NCBI GenBank assembly: GCA_002701145.1
Contig: PAEE01000007.1
Span: forward strand, 9,217-16,910
Length of the DNA stretch: 7,694 nt
Reading direction: 5' to 3'
DNA from: Methanobacteriota archaeon
GTDB taxonomy: Archaea; Thermoplasmatota; Poseidoniia; Poseidoniales; Poseidoniaceae
Positions 1 through 7,694 of this stretch are shown here, one piece after another; position 1 is the first letter of the stretch, and each line of letters starts with the position of its first letter. Under the pieces are notes generated by a model. It did no database searches. It was not told where the DNA came from and saw only the letters and a list, made by a program, of their open reading frames with translations. A program made the position numbers and the translations under genes.

Positions 1-3000
1 GAACTCACAAATGTGGTTATTCGATTGGAATAGGTTATGTTCATTTCGACCAGCCGGATATAGACGGGGATAGGGCGCTTACTGAATTGGGATATATCGA
101 CGTAGGACTCCATCCAATCGAAGGTAGCACATTGATTCCTGAAGAAGTAGATTTAGTTATTAGAAACGATAATGCTGGAGAAAACTCATTCGATAATATC
201 GAGATTTTTAGCGATACAGATGCCGATTTGTGGTTCCATTATTTTGAAGACCGCTCCGCTCATATCGAAGCAGGCGGGCGATTTGGGAACATCACCGACT
301 CAAGAGGATGGGTCAGAGATTTACCAAAGGGCACTCTGCCTCAAGAGGAAATAGATGCTATTTTCACCCTGATTGGAGAAGCCCCTGGTTCTACAAATTT
401 CCCTGGAGATATGCCAAATAGATTGTCTCTAATTATTTCAATCAAGAATTATTCTGCTGATAATTCAGCAAACATCGACGATGGTAGCCTTGTTTTCAAT
501 CCAAGTGACGAGAGATGGAACAGCCTTATTCTGATAGCTGGTACTGAAAGGATTAGTAAAATCGAATATGTCTCTACATTCCAAAGATATGGATACGCAG
601 TTGACTCCTCATCCCTAGAGGTGGAAATCGAAGATTTGCCGGAAGTAGTGGTAATATTCGGGTCATTCGAGATACCGTCGTCCAATCGCGTACGCGTAGA
701 GTTTGGAACCGCTCCTGATTTGTTGAGTGAAGTGTTGGACAACGTAATCCTAAATTTAGTAGAAATCGTTCTAGATCTGGGTACTATCTTGAACGGACTA
801 CCGGATGCTATTGTCGGCAGTGTTAGTGAATCTAGTGGTGAGATTATCGTCCAGTGTTACAATCAAATTAGATCTAATTGGAACGATGGCCGCCAAAGAA
901 GTGAGCATACGATTGGTAGCATCAAATTAGCAATAGGTAGCAGTCCTCATCCGGTAATGTCGCGCAACCACATAATCTTAGCAGAGGATAGTGATAATGC
1001 CATTGTAAATGGGAAATATGGTACCGATAATCCATTGGTACCAGTCGGAATGAGCGTATTCCTAAGCAATGTTTCCGGTGTTGGATATTCATATGATCAA
1101 CCAACCGATTTGCGGAAAATAACACTATCTGGAATTTCAGGAGAAGAATTAATCATTGGACATTTGAAGCATTTAGAGAATACTACCGATGGGGACATTA
1201 AGCAATTTGCGTCTATTTCTAACCGACCTGAAAATTTGACAATTAGCCAACAGGGCACGGACATCATATATTCAGCAACAGGGGAAATTGGGACCATAAC
1301 CTACAGCGGTGAAGGCGACGGCCAGTATAATGCTCTGCGACTTAATGACCTACCATCACAATTTGAATTAAAACTAGGAGACACACTCTCATTCGCCGCC
1401 CCAGATGGTGTAGGTTCAGTGGAAGTCCAGATTTCAAATGCCACGACTCCTCTTACAATGGATGGGGATCACGCTAGGTTTTGGTTAGACCAAAACTCTG
1501 CAGAAGCCAGTATGTCTCTCAAATTATCTAATTTGACTTCGATTGTTCTAACACCCCCTGAAGAGCCGGGTGCATTGGGGCCAAGAGGAAATAGCCAATT
1601 GGTAATGAATCGAACTGGGTCATCTCCATTCAGTGTACTACTCGAAGATGTAAGCGATAGAGAAGACAAGTTCTTGGGTCTTTCAGGACGTGTTCATCTA
1701 GACCCTCTACCTGCAAATGCAACCCTCTTTTTACCATCTTCTGAAAAAGCAGATATTATTTCAGTACCGGAATTTGGAGAAGCAGATGGTGTTCTATCCC
1801 TCTCCTTCTTCCTCTCAGGAATGATAGATTTCGGTGCTTCAGTAAACGACTTTGCAATTGAAAGCATGGTTGATTTAGGAGATGCTTCCAACATCAGGAG
1901 CAATATGAGCCTAGGTATGGACTTGTTAACAGGAGAAGAATTTGACATAACTTTGGATGTCAAGAAAGGAGTAAACATCCCAACAGAGCCGAGATGGGCA
2001 CATGGTCTAACAGGAGAGGTATTGGAAGGTACACAATTAGAATTTAATTACTCACTAATGACCACATTTACCGAAAGTTCTCGCTTAGTAGTTTCAGATG
2101 CATTAGAAGATTTAGAAATCTCTGAGGACGAGAGACAAGGCGTTATCGAAGCTCTAGAATGGGGTGGTTTGACTAACGCTACCGCTATTGTGGATGCAAT
2201 GGAAGATGGGTATGTTTCAGCACGTGAGATGTCTCTTCTAGATGTGGATACGATGGCCGCAGAAGGGTTGGAATTGGAGCAAAGGCGTTCATGGCACAGT
2301 AAGATTTGGATGCCGCAATTACCTGCAGGTAGAATACAAATGAGTTATTCAGTAACCATAAATGATGAGGTGCCGACCTTTGAAGTTCTAGCCTCTTTAG
2401 AAGGGTGGACTCCTGCAAGGCCAATGCTAACAATCGAGTTAAATGGCCTTGCTAAAACCGATACTCTACTTGTTTTATCTGGATTAGATACAGATTTGCA
2501 GCGAGATATTTCACTCCACTTGTCAACTACTACCGAAGCAGAATTAATCATTCCAAGGACTACTATCGATATGACCTATGAAATGGGCGAAAGGATGGAT
2601 AGTGCAAGAGTACTACAAAATAACCAATTACGCGGACTGAGAACAGAGATGATGCTATTCGATGCACCTGCTAGTGCAGATCTCTATTCCAAGATTGGTG
2701 ATATATTACAGGCGGATTTGAATGTCCCTCCAAGCGATAGGATTGGTCTCAATGCTGCTGATTCCTTGATGCTTCAACAATTACGAAAGGTCGATGGCCT
2801 ATGGTGGCCATCTACAATGTTCATTCGAGATGTTCCTGGTGAAATGCACCTCTTAGCTCAGCCTGCAGACAAATTCGATATTCATGAAGTTACGACGTTC
2901 CAAGGAATGTTTGAAATGGATTATTCCTCAAATAGCGATGCTATGGACCTCTTTATTGAAACAAAGGGCAAAGCTCAGAATATTCGTGGTAGCAATTTAA

Positions 3001-3491
3001 TGCTAGCAGAAAACCTTCCAGATAGATTCTCTATGGAGGTTACTGAAGACTTCGGTGCGAGAATTTCAGCTTCTGGAAATGGTGTTGAGAAACTCTACAT
3101 CCGTAGAAGTGACACACAGGTCAGAGACAATATGGAAGTTATAACTGCTGAGATGGTTGGTGAAAACCTTCAGGGCGCAGAGGTCCATCAACACATGGTT
3201 CTAGGTTACCCAGTGATAGTAGTCGATGGCATTACAGGTGGAAGGATTGTTGCTACTGCCCAGACTAAAGTAACAGTCCTAGGATTCGACATCGATGCTA
3301 GAGGTGTAATGTTGGATGCCCAATTTACAGGTGGAATACCGACTGCATCAAGCATAGGTGTAAACGGAGTAGTTACCGATTTATCACTAATCAGTAGTCT
3401 TACTGGAGGTAAGATTGAAACTACTCACGTAATGATTGTAGATCCATTTTCATCATTAATTGCAACTGGAATAGCGGCGGTGACTGGTTAA
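1..3491 (+). CDS. Giant beta-rich, probably extracellular protein of unknown function (5' end outside window)
   Basis: I do not recognise the family. The frame is open from base 3 with no stop before the TAA at 3489-3491, so the gene starts upstream of the window and at least 1,162 residues are visible. The first possible start seen, a TTG at 87, is preceded by 28 in-frame sense codons reading as ordinary protein (for example HFDQPDIDGD) and is probably internal. The protein alternates short hydrophobic strands with polar turns, is acidic, has almost no cysteine, and shows many N-X-S/T sequons (NLT, NAT, NRT, NMS, NYS), as expected of an exported archaeal protein; the signal peptide would be outside the window. 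No transmembrane segment or sorting signal is visible at the C-terminus, which ends in IATGIAAVTG. Two internal patterns stand out: about six degenerate units with a strand, LP or a variant, then another strand (proline codons at 1227, 1353, 1710, 2667, 2835, 3018), and a pair of EF-hand-like loops at 2097-2132 and 2193-2228. It overlaps the next gene by one base (TAATG). The reading frame is very secure; export is an inference. Confidence 0.9.
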   Translation, partial: THKCGYSIGIGYVHFDQPDIDGDRALTELGYIDVGLHPIEGSTLIPEEVDLVIRNDNAGENSFDNIEIFSDTDADLWFHYFEDRSAHIEAGGRFGNITDSRGWVRDLPKGTLPQEEIDAIFTLIGEAPGSTNFPGDMPNRLSLIISIKNYSADNSANIDDGSLVFNPSDERWNSLILIAGTERISKIEYVSTFQRYGYAVDSSSLEVEIEDLPEVVVIFGSFEIPSSNRVRVEFGTAPDLLSEVLDNVILNLVEIVLDLGTILNGLPDAIVGSVSESSGEIIVQCYNQIRSNWNDGRQRSEHTIGSIKLAIGSSPHPVMSRNHIILAEDSDNAIVNGKYGTDNPLVPVGMSVFLSNVSGVGYSYDQPTDLRKITLSGISGEELIIGHLKHLENTTDGDIKQFASISNRPENLTISQQGTDIIYSATGEIGTITYSGEGDGQYNALRLNDLPSQFELKLGDTLSFAAPDGVGSVEVQISNATTPLTMDGDHARFWLDQNSAEASMSLKLSNLTSIVLTPPEEPGALGPRGNSQLVMNRTGSSPFSVLLEDVSDREDKFLGLSGRVHLDPLPANATLFLPSSEKADIISVPEFGEADGVLSLSFFLSGMIDFGASVNDFAIESMVDLGDASNIRSNMSLGMDLLTGEEFDITLDVKKGVNIPTEPRWAHGLTGEVLEGTQLEFNYSLMTTFTESSRLVVSDALEDLEISEDERQGVIEALEWGGLTNATAIVDAMEDGYVSAREMSLLDVDTMAAEGLELEQRRSWHSKIWMPQLPAGRIQMSYSVTINDEVPTFEVLASLEGWTPARPMLTIELNGLAKTDTLLVLSGLDTDLQRDISLHLSTTTEAELIIPRTTIDMTYEMGERMDSARVLQNNQLRGLRTEMMLFDAPASADLYSKIGDILQADLNVPPSDRIGLNAADSLMLQQLRKVDGLWWPSTMFIRDVPGEMHLLAQPADKFDIHEVTTFQGMFEMDYSSNSDAMDLFIETKGKAQNIRGSNLMLAENLPDRFSMEVTEDFGARISASGNGVEKLYIRRSDTQVRDNMEVITAEMVGENLQGAEVHQHMVLGYPVIVVDGITGGRIVATAQTKVTVLGFDIDARGVMLDAQFTGGIPTASSIGVNGVVTDLSLISSLTGGKIETTHVMIVDPFSSLIATGIAAVTG
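3476..3483 (+). promoter_or_regulatory. Ribosome binding site for the 181-residue membrane protein
   Basis: GGCGGTGA matches the anti-16S consensus GGAGGTGA at seven of eight bases and lies seven bases before the ATG at 3491. It sits inside the last codons of the upstream gene, so ribosomes finishing that gene can restart at the overlapping TAATG. This supports the ATG at 3491 as the true start. Confidence 0.6.
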
Positions 3492-4036
3492 TGGATGAAC
3501 TAGATTATCCGGATGATGAACTCCATGACCTGTCGCAAGAGATAGGTCAGAAAGTAGCCGAGTTTGGCGAAAAGGTACATCCTCTCAGGATTGCACTTGC
3601 GGGAGTAATTTTACTGATGCTTCTAGGTGCTTTAGCCTCAACATGGTATTGGGTAATCCCAAGAGATGATGTGGAAATTGAGATAACTTATCTCCAGAGG
3701 AATGGCCACATTGTTCTAACAGAATTAACCAATGATGGAAGCCGGGAGATTACCGACGTAAATCTAATCGTTGAATTCAAGGATAAAGAAAACACGATAA
3801 TTGCAGATTTCGAAGTAGCATTTGATTCAATACCCAGTCACACCAGTATTTCTGGTGATAAAATGGAATTAGTCGCTAGGGGCTATACTGTTTGGGACGA
3901 ATATTCGATTCATGTCTCAATTGAATGGACTAACTTCAGAGGAAACGATGTCCAAGAAAGTTTTTCCTACGAGGTATCTGATGCTCAGACTGCTATCTTC
4001 AATCATGATTGTGATGGAGTGACGTGGTTTCTGTGA
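3491..4036 (+). CDS. Single-pass membrane protein with an external beta-sandwich-like domain, function unknown
   Basis: This 181-residue protein matches no family I can name. Residues 1-33 are strongly acidic at first (DELDYPDDELHD) and then carry K21, K28 and R33. A hydrophobic helix follows at about 34-56, rich in Leu, Ala and Gly and ending with the aromatic cluster WYWVIP. By the positive-inside rule the N-terminus is probably cytoplasmic and residues 59-181 lie outside. That part alternates hydrophobic and polar residues in strands (VEIEITYL, HIVLTELTND, VNLIVEFKD, IHVSIEWTN), like small immunoglobulin-like or FxLyD-type sandwiches, though I cannot assign it. One cysteine lies near the C-terminus. 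The ATG overlaps the upstream stop by one base and has a good ribosome binding site; the gene's own TGA overlaps the GTG start of the protease. It could be a membrane anchor, chaperone or partner for either large neighbour. That role is inferred from position only. Confidence 0.88.
   Translation: MDELDYPDDELHDLSQEIGQKVAEFGEKVHPLRIALAGVILLMLLGALASTWYWVIPRDDVEIEITYLQRNGHIVLTELTNDGSREITDVNLIVEFKDKENTIIADFEVAFDSIPSHTSISGDKMELVARGYTVWDEYSIHVSIEWTNFRGNDVQESFSYEVSDAQTAIFNHDCDGVTWFL
4016..4022 (+). promoter_or_regulatory. Ribosome binding site deciding the protease start
   Basis: GGAGTGA is GGAGGTGA less one G. Two in-frame GTG codons follow, at 4024 and 4033. Measured from the end of the motif, the spacers are one and ten bases; the upstream gene uses seven. 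The ten-base spacing is the workable one and favours GTG 4033. The 4024 start would add only three residues (M-V-S) before the same signal peptide. Confidence 0.45.
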
Positions 4037-7000
4037 AATCGTTTCACCAGCCAAGGCAGGCGCGTAGCGCAGTTCTTCTTATTCTGATATTCCTAATTTC
4101 AGGGATTCCAGTATCCAATGAATCAGGTCAGGCTGACATTGATGACAGCGTTGAATGGCTACGTTTTGACCTTCCCGATGATTCGATTCGTAATCTAGTA
4201 GGCCAATTGGATGAAACCCTGTCGATGGAAGAAAGGCCACTATTGGCTCATTCACGATTGGGAGTTCATGACGCATCTGGATTATTATTTGATGATGAAA
4301 TCCCAGAGGAGTTACTGGTTACAAGGCCTGATTTATCCTTGGTCTTAGTTTCCACCGATTACAGATTTTCAGAAGTTAGAGAAGCGATTTCAGACCAAAA
4401 TGGCGTAGAGGTTAGAGAATTTATTGCACCATCTGGATTACTCGTTCAAGGTACTCAAAACGGTCTTTCAATGCTAAAAGATGTGAAAGGTGTAGCTGCA
4501 GTCCAGCCAGTACCAATTGCAATGCTTGTGGATTTTTCAGTAATGGATGAATCCGAGAACACCCCGGTCAGAATCGAATCTTGGAGAGCAGAATCATTGC
4601 TGCCTGGTGTAGATGTTGCAGATGATTGGGGCATGAGGCTACATCAGGAAATCGATATTGTCGCTAAGTCAATGCTAAGCGACTCCACTCTGGCAGAAAC
4701 CGGTCGTTATGATGGAGTTACTCTTGCATCGATTGCATCGATTGCATCAGAGCCATCGGTTGCTTGGATTGGCCTTCAGCCAGAATTAACAATTTGGAAC
4801 GATAATGCACGAAATCACATGAACATAAATGCCATGAAGTCATTTTACACAACCGACTTAGATGGTTCAGGCCAGATAATCGCAGTTGCAGACTCTGGAT
4901 TGGACCATGATCACGGTGATTTCGGTAGTCGAATCATTGGAAATGTCGATGTTATCGGAGACGGTTCTACAGCCGATGCCCATTCAGGGCACGGAACTCA
5001 CGTTGCATGCACCGTTCTTGGTGATGGTAGTAGAGGCAACTATGCAGGAGTCGCTCCTGAAGCAGAACTATATTTCCAAGCGATGGAGAATGACAATAGT
5101 GGAAACTTCCAATGGGCCAGTATCAATAATATGTTGAATACCGCTTACAATAATGATGCTAGAATACACACCAATTCTTGGGGTTCTTCTTCTTCATCTG
5201 ATTGGGGAGTGTACACTTCTTCGTCAGAAGATGTAGATGATAGGACACGTTACTATGACCAATATTACAGCGGCAGGGAAGGACTGGTAGTACTCTTTGC
5301 CGCAGGTAACGATGGCCCAGATAGCGATACTATTGGCTCACCTGCTACAGCAAAGAATCCGATCACAGTAGGCAATTCTCAAAATAGATACCAAGGCGCT
5401 CCAAATTCAATAATGGACGGTTCTAGTAGAGGGCCGGTTGATGATGGTCGAATTAAGCCAGATATTCTGGCTCCTGGAGGATATGTTCGCTCTTGCAAGG
5501 CTCAAGAAGCAACTGATACCGGGGGCTCAACATGGAGTAACAACTGGTATCTAGAATACACAGGAACAAGTATGGCAACTCCAAATGCCGCAGGGACTGC
5601 AGCACTAATCCGTGAATATATCACCGAAGTTGCACAAAGGCCTGAACCACAAGGAGCATTGGTGAAGGCATTAATGATTCTTGGAGCTCAAGATATTGGT
5701 TCACGAGATGTCCCGAATATGGATGAGGGTTGGGGCCGCATAGACCTCAAGTCAACATTAGCCCCAAATAACGGTCGAGGAATATGGGTTGATGACCGTT
5801 CAGTACTTTCTTCAACTGGTAACTCGAAGAGTTATTCCTTCGATATTACAACTGCAAACCAGCCCTTCAAAGCAGTTCTCGCGTGGTCTGATGAACGTGG
5901 TTCACGATTTTCTAATACTCAATTAGTAAACAATTTGAATCTACTAGTTACGACTCCTAGTGGAGTGGAATACAAAGGAAACGAATTTTCTCAAGGGCGC
6001 TCAATCCAAGGTGGAAATTATGATTCACTAAACAATGTCGAGGTCATCTTGGTTGATTCTGCTGAAATGGGCCTATGGACAGTAAAGGTGACCGACGCTG
6101 GCCATTCAGGCTCCAAAGCCCAACCGTTTGCAATCGCAGTTTCAGGAGTTGGAGTCAATGACTTACGACCTGACCCTTCTCCTGTTTTATCCTCCTTCCA
6201 AACAGACATCGCAATACCTCAAGTTGGAGATGATGTTCTTGTTGAAATGTCTGTGACCAATCTTGGAAACGTAAAAGCCGAAAATGTTGAAGTGATCTTC
6301 CAAGAAGAAGGGATTTCAATAGATACTCAAACTTTCGATTTAGGGCCGGGAGGATCTAAGGTACTATTCTGGGATTGGGAGCCTCAAACAGCGGGTGGAA
6401 GAACCCTTTCTTTCCTAGTTGATAGCAGTGACACAATCGATGAAATCAATGAAGATAACAATCGAATCGACATAATTGTCAACGTGACGACCCCTGGTGT
6501 TAGAATAGAATCTGCCAGCCCTACTTTCGTATTGGATGACATTAATGCAACATCATCATCTTGGCAAATAACTCTAACCAATACGGCACTTCTTACTACT
6601 AATGCTTCTATCTCAACTACAGGAGTAATCAATCCAGATGGTAGTTCGGAATCATGGTATGTTGGTCTAGATGAGACCGATTTCAAATTAGACGGACAAG
6701 AAGGGGCTCTCATCAACGTCACTCTTGTTCATCCTGAAGGTCCAGCGCCCGGAATATATCTCATTAATTTACTAGGATATGATGAAGATAATGCGGTGAG
6801 TAGCCCTTACACACTATTGTTGGACGTACCGACTCTTTCACAGACTAGAATCGAATATGATTATACTGTAATTCCTGTACATCCGTCCATCCCAACCTCG
6901 ATTGATATTCGATTATTTAATCTTGGAAATAGTGATGTCGGCTATGATTTATTCCTTGAAGCACCTCCTGGTTGGCATGCTGGTTTTGATGACCTTTCAT

Positions 7001-7694
7001 CCCAAGGAGGCGCTAACTCCGCTTCTACAGGTTTGATGCTAAAAGACGGACAAATGAGTATTGGCATTACTTTCACCCCACCTCAAGTGATGACATTAGC
7101 GGGTGCAGAATTAACTGTTGTAATCAAGGTAGTTTCACAGACTGAAGACTCCAAGATGGTAGAATACGAATTGCCACTGGCTGTCGATGAAATCTCTTTG
7201 GCAGTAGTAGACTTAGAGACCTCTTTCTCATCGATTATTCCAGGTAACTCCCTCTCATTACAATATACGATTGAAAACCGTGGCAATATCGATTTATTGT
7301 TATCTCCTAGAATGCAATTGCCGAATGGTTGGATGCAAAATACGAATCTCGAAGATATAGATTTGTCATGGACAGAATCGAGAAACATTGTGATTTCAAT
7401 TTCAGCAGGTCAAGATGCTAAAAGTGGTGAAATTCAATTGATTATGGACTCAGGTCAAGATTCTTGGAGTCATACTGAAGATGTTGACGTCCTCGTTTTA
7501 GCTGAACCCAAGTTGACCTTCACGTCGGTTGAAATTGCAGGTGAGACATGGTCCAATATTTTCGGTCCTGGCCAGCATCCGGCTGGCGTCCCAATCAATT
7601 ATACGTGGGTTGTAGAGAATTTAGCCGACACAGATTGGAATCCTTCAGTATCTTTACAATTAGAGAATAATTTGCTTGGAGAATGTACGTCTCC
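4033..7694 (+). CDS. Secreted subtilisin-like serine protease, S8 family, KP-43-like, with C-terminal beta-sandwich repeats (3' end outside window)
   Basis: An extracellular endopeptidase of the subtilase family; 1,220 codons are visible without a stop. Residues 1-34 are a signal peptide: K2, R8 and R11, hydrophobic core about 13-27, possible cleavage after SGQA. Residues about 35-255 form a long propeptide that seems to hold two similar lobes (about 100-168 and 180-255). The mature enzyme probably begins near Asn256 (NDNAR), by analogy with NDVAR in KP-43. The catalytic set is complete: Asp287 in VADSGLD, His320 in GHGTHVA, oxyanion-hole Asn426 in FAAGNDG, and Ser513 in GTSMATP. Residues about 580-706 match the beta-barrel that follows the catalytic domain in KP-43 (LAWSD 616-620, LVNNLNL from 631). 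A CARDB-like domain follows at about 722-816 (VTNLGN; DEINEDNN), then sandwich repeats at about 820-930, 937-1052 (NEW3-like, FNLGN and APPGWHAGF) and 1053-1156, and the start of another. Cys326 replaces the usual Gly after HGTHVA. GTG start and GTGA overlap with the previous gene indicate translational coupling. How the protein is retained at the cell is not visible. Protease assignment is very secure; its substrate is unknown. Confidence 0.95.
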   Translation, partial: MKSFHQPRQARSAVLLILIFLISGIPVSNESGQADIDDSVEWLRFDLPDDSIRNLVGQLDETLSMEERPLLAHSRLGVHDASGLLFDDEIPEELLVTRPDLSLVLVSTDYRFSEVREAISDQNGVEVREFIAPSGLLVQGTQNGLSMLKDVKGVAAVQPVPIAMLVDFSVMDESENTPVRIESWRAESLLPGVDVADDWGMRLHQEIDIVAKSMLSDSTLAETGRYDGVTLASIASIASEPSVAWIGLQPELTIWNDNARNHMNINAMKSFYTTDLDGSGQIIAVADSGLDHDHGDFGSRIIGNVDVIGDGSTADAHSGHGTHVACTVLGDGSRGNYAGVAPEAELYFQAMENDNSGNFQWASINNMLNTAYNNDARIHTNSWGSSSSSDWGVYTSSSEDVDDRTRYYDQYYSGREGLVVLFAAGNDGPDSDTIGSPATAKNPITVGNSQNRYQGAPNSIMDGSSRGPVDDGRIKPDILAPGGYVRSCKAQEATDTGGSTWSNNWYLEYTGTSMATPNAAGTAALIREYITEVAQRPEPQGALVKALMILGAQDIGSRDVPNMDEGWGRIDLKSTLAPNNGRGIWVDDRSVLSSTGNSKSYSFDITTANQPFKAVLAWSDERGSRFSNTQLVNNLNLLVTTPSGVEYKGNEFSQGRSIQGGNYDSLNNVEVILVDSAEMGLWTVKVTDAGHSGSKAQPFAIAVSGVGVNDLRPDPSPVLSSFQTDIAIPQVGDDVLVEMSVTNLGNVKAENVEVIFQEEGISIDTQTFDLGPGGSKVLFWDWEPQTAGGRTLSFLVDSSDTIDEINEDNNRIDIIVNVTTPGVRIESASPTFVLDDINATSSSWQITLTNTALLTTNASISTTGVINPDGSSESWYVGLDETDFKLDGQEGALINVTLVHPEGPAPGIYLINLLGYDEDNAVSSPYTLLLDVPTLSQTRIEYDYTVIPVHPSIPTSIDIRLFNLGNSDVGYDLFLEAPPGWHAGFDDLSSQGGANSASTGLMLKDGQMSIGITFTPPQVMTLAGAELTVVIKVVSQTEDSKMVEYELPLAVDEISLAVVDLETSFSSIIPGNSLSLQYTIENRGNIDLLLSPRMQLPNGWMQNTNLEDIDLSWTESRNIVISISAGQDAKSGEIQLIMDSGQDSWSHTEDVDVLVLAEPKLTFTSVEIAGETWSNIFGPGQHPAGVPINYTWVVENLADTDWNPSVSLQLENNLLGECTS
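4723..4749 (+). repeat. In-frame 9-base tandem repeat, three copies, in the protease propeptide
   Basis: Three adjacent copies read CTTGCATCG, ATTGCATCG and ATTGCATCA, differing only at the first and last bases. They encode LAS-IAS-IAS at residues 231-239, in a probable helix of the second propeptide lobe. The length keeps the frame, so copy-number change by slippage would add or remove three residues without breaking the gene. Confidence 0.8.

Noticed and set aside
48..86. Possible calcium loop DIDGD near the left edge
   Set aside because: The following residues do not fit the EF-hand or dockerin spacing, and the left context is missing.
87..89. TTG as the start codon of the first gene
   Set aside because: The same frame is open back to base 3 with ordinary protein-like codons, so the gene very probably begins upstream of the window.
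449..742. Open frame of 97 codons on the minus strand, and other minus-strand frames up to 112 codons (1694-1978, 2185-2433, 6384-6722, 7083-7388)
   Set aside because: All lie wholly within strongly supported + strand genes, show no family motifs, and are best explained as antisense shadows.
1018..1042. Two GGTACC copies about 20 bases apart as a regulatory repeat
   Set aside because: They are short palindromes inside coding sequence, with no third copy or nearby gene start, and are likely chance.
4886..5137. Second + strand frame of 83 codons
   Set aside because: It overlaps the protease region encoding the catalytic Asp and His in another frame and has no features of its own.
7571..7586. 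Short inverted repeat CCAGC-GCTGG as a possible terminator
   Set aside because: The five-base stem lies inside the open protease frame and has no T-run after it.

Overview
The window appears to be fully coding on the + strand: three head-to-tail genes that overlap by one and four bases. The first is cut off by the left edge and the third by the right edge. I see no RNA gene, CRISPR array, insertion sequence or intergenic region, and no promoter or terminator. If the genes form a transcription unit, its promoter and terminator lie outside the window.

Layout. Positions 1-3491 hold the 3' part of a gene for a very large, beta-rich, cysteine-poor protein that I cannot assign to a family. It contains a degenerate strand-LP-strand repeat and an internal pair of EF-hand-like loops. 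Positions 3491-4036 encode a 181-residue single-pass membrane protein with a short acidic cytoplasmic tail and a probably external beta-sandwich-like domain. From 4033 to the right edge runs a secreted subtilisin-family (S8) protease. It has a signal peptide, a long two-part propeptide, a KP-43-like catalytic domain with the full Asp/His/Asn/Ser set, the beta-barrel domain that follows the catalytic domain in KP-43-like enzymes, a CARDB-like domain and further beta-sandwich repeats. No stop codon is reached.

Organism. The composition is moderately AT-rich, the proteins are acidic, genes are tightly overlapped with GGAGGTGA-type ribosome binding sites, and the protease is followed by CARDB-type repeats. 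This is what I would expect of a planktonic marine archaeon of the Poseidoniales (Marine Group II) or a relative. That is an inference from style; no phylogenetic marker gene is present, and a bacterium is not excluded.

How the genes may work together. The overlaps imply co-transcription and translational coupling. An extracellular protease, a small membrane-anchored partner and a giant, probably extracellular, beta-rich protein would fit a cell-surface assembly for attaching to or degrading protein. Only the protease activity is supported by recognisable motifs; roles for the other two genes are guesses from context.
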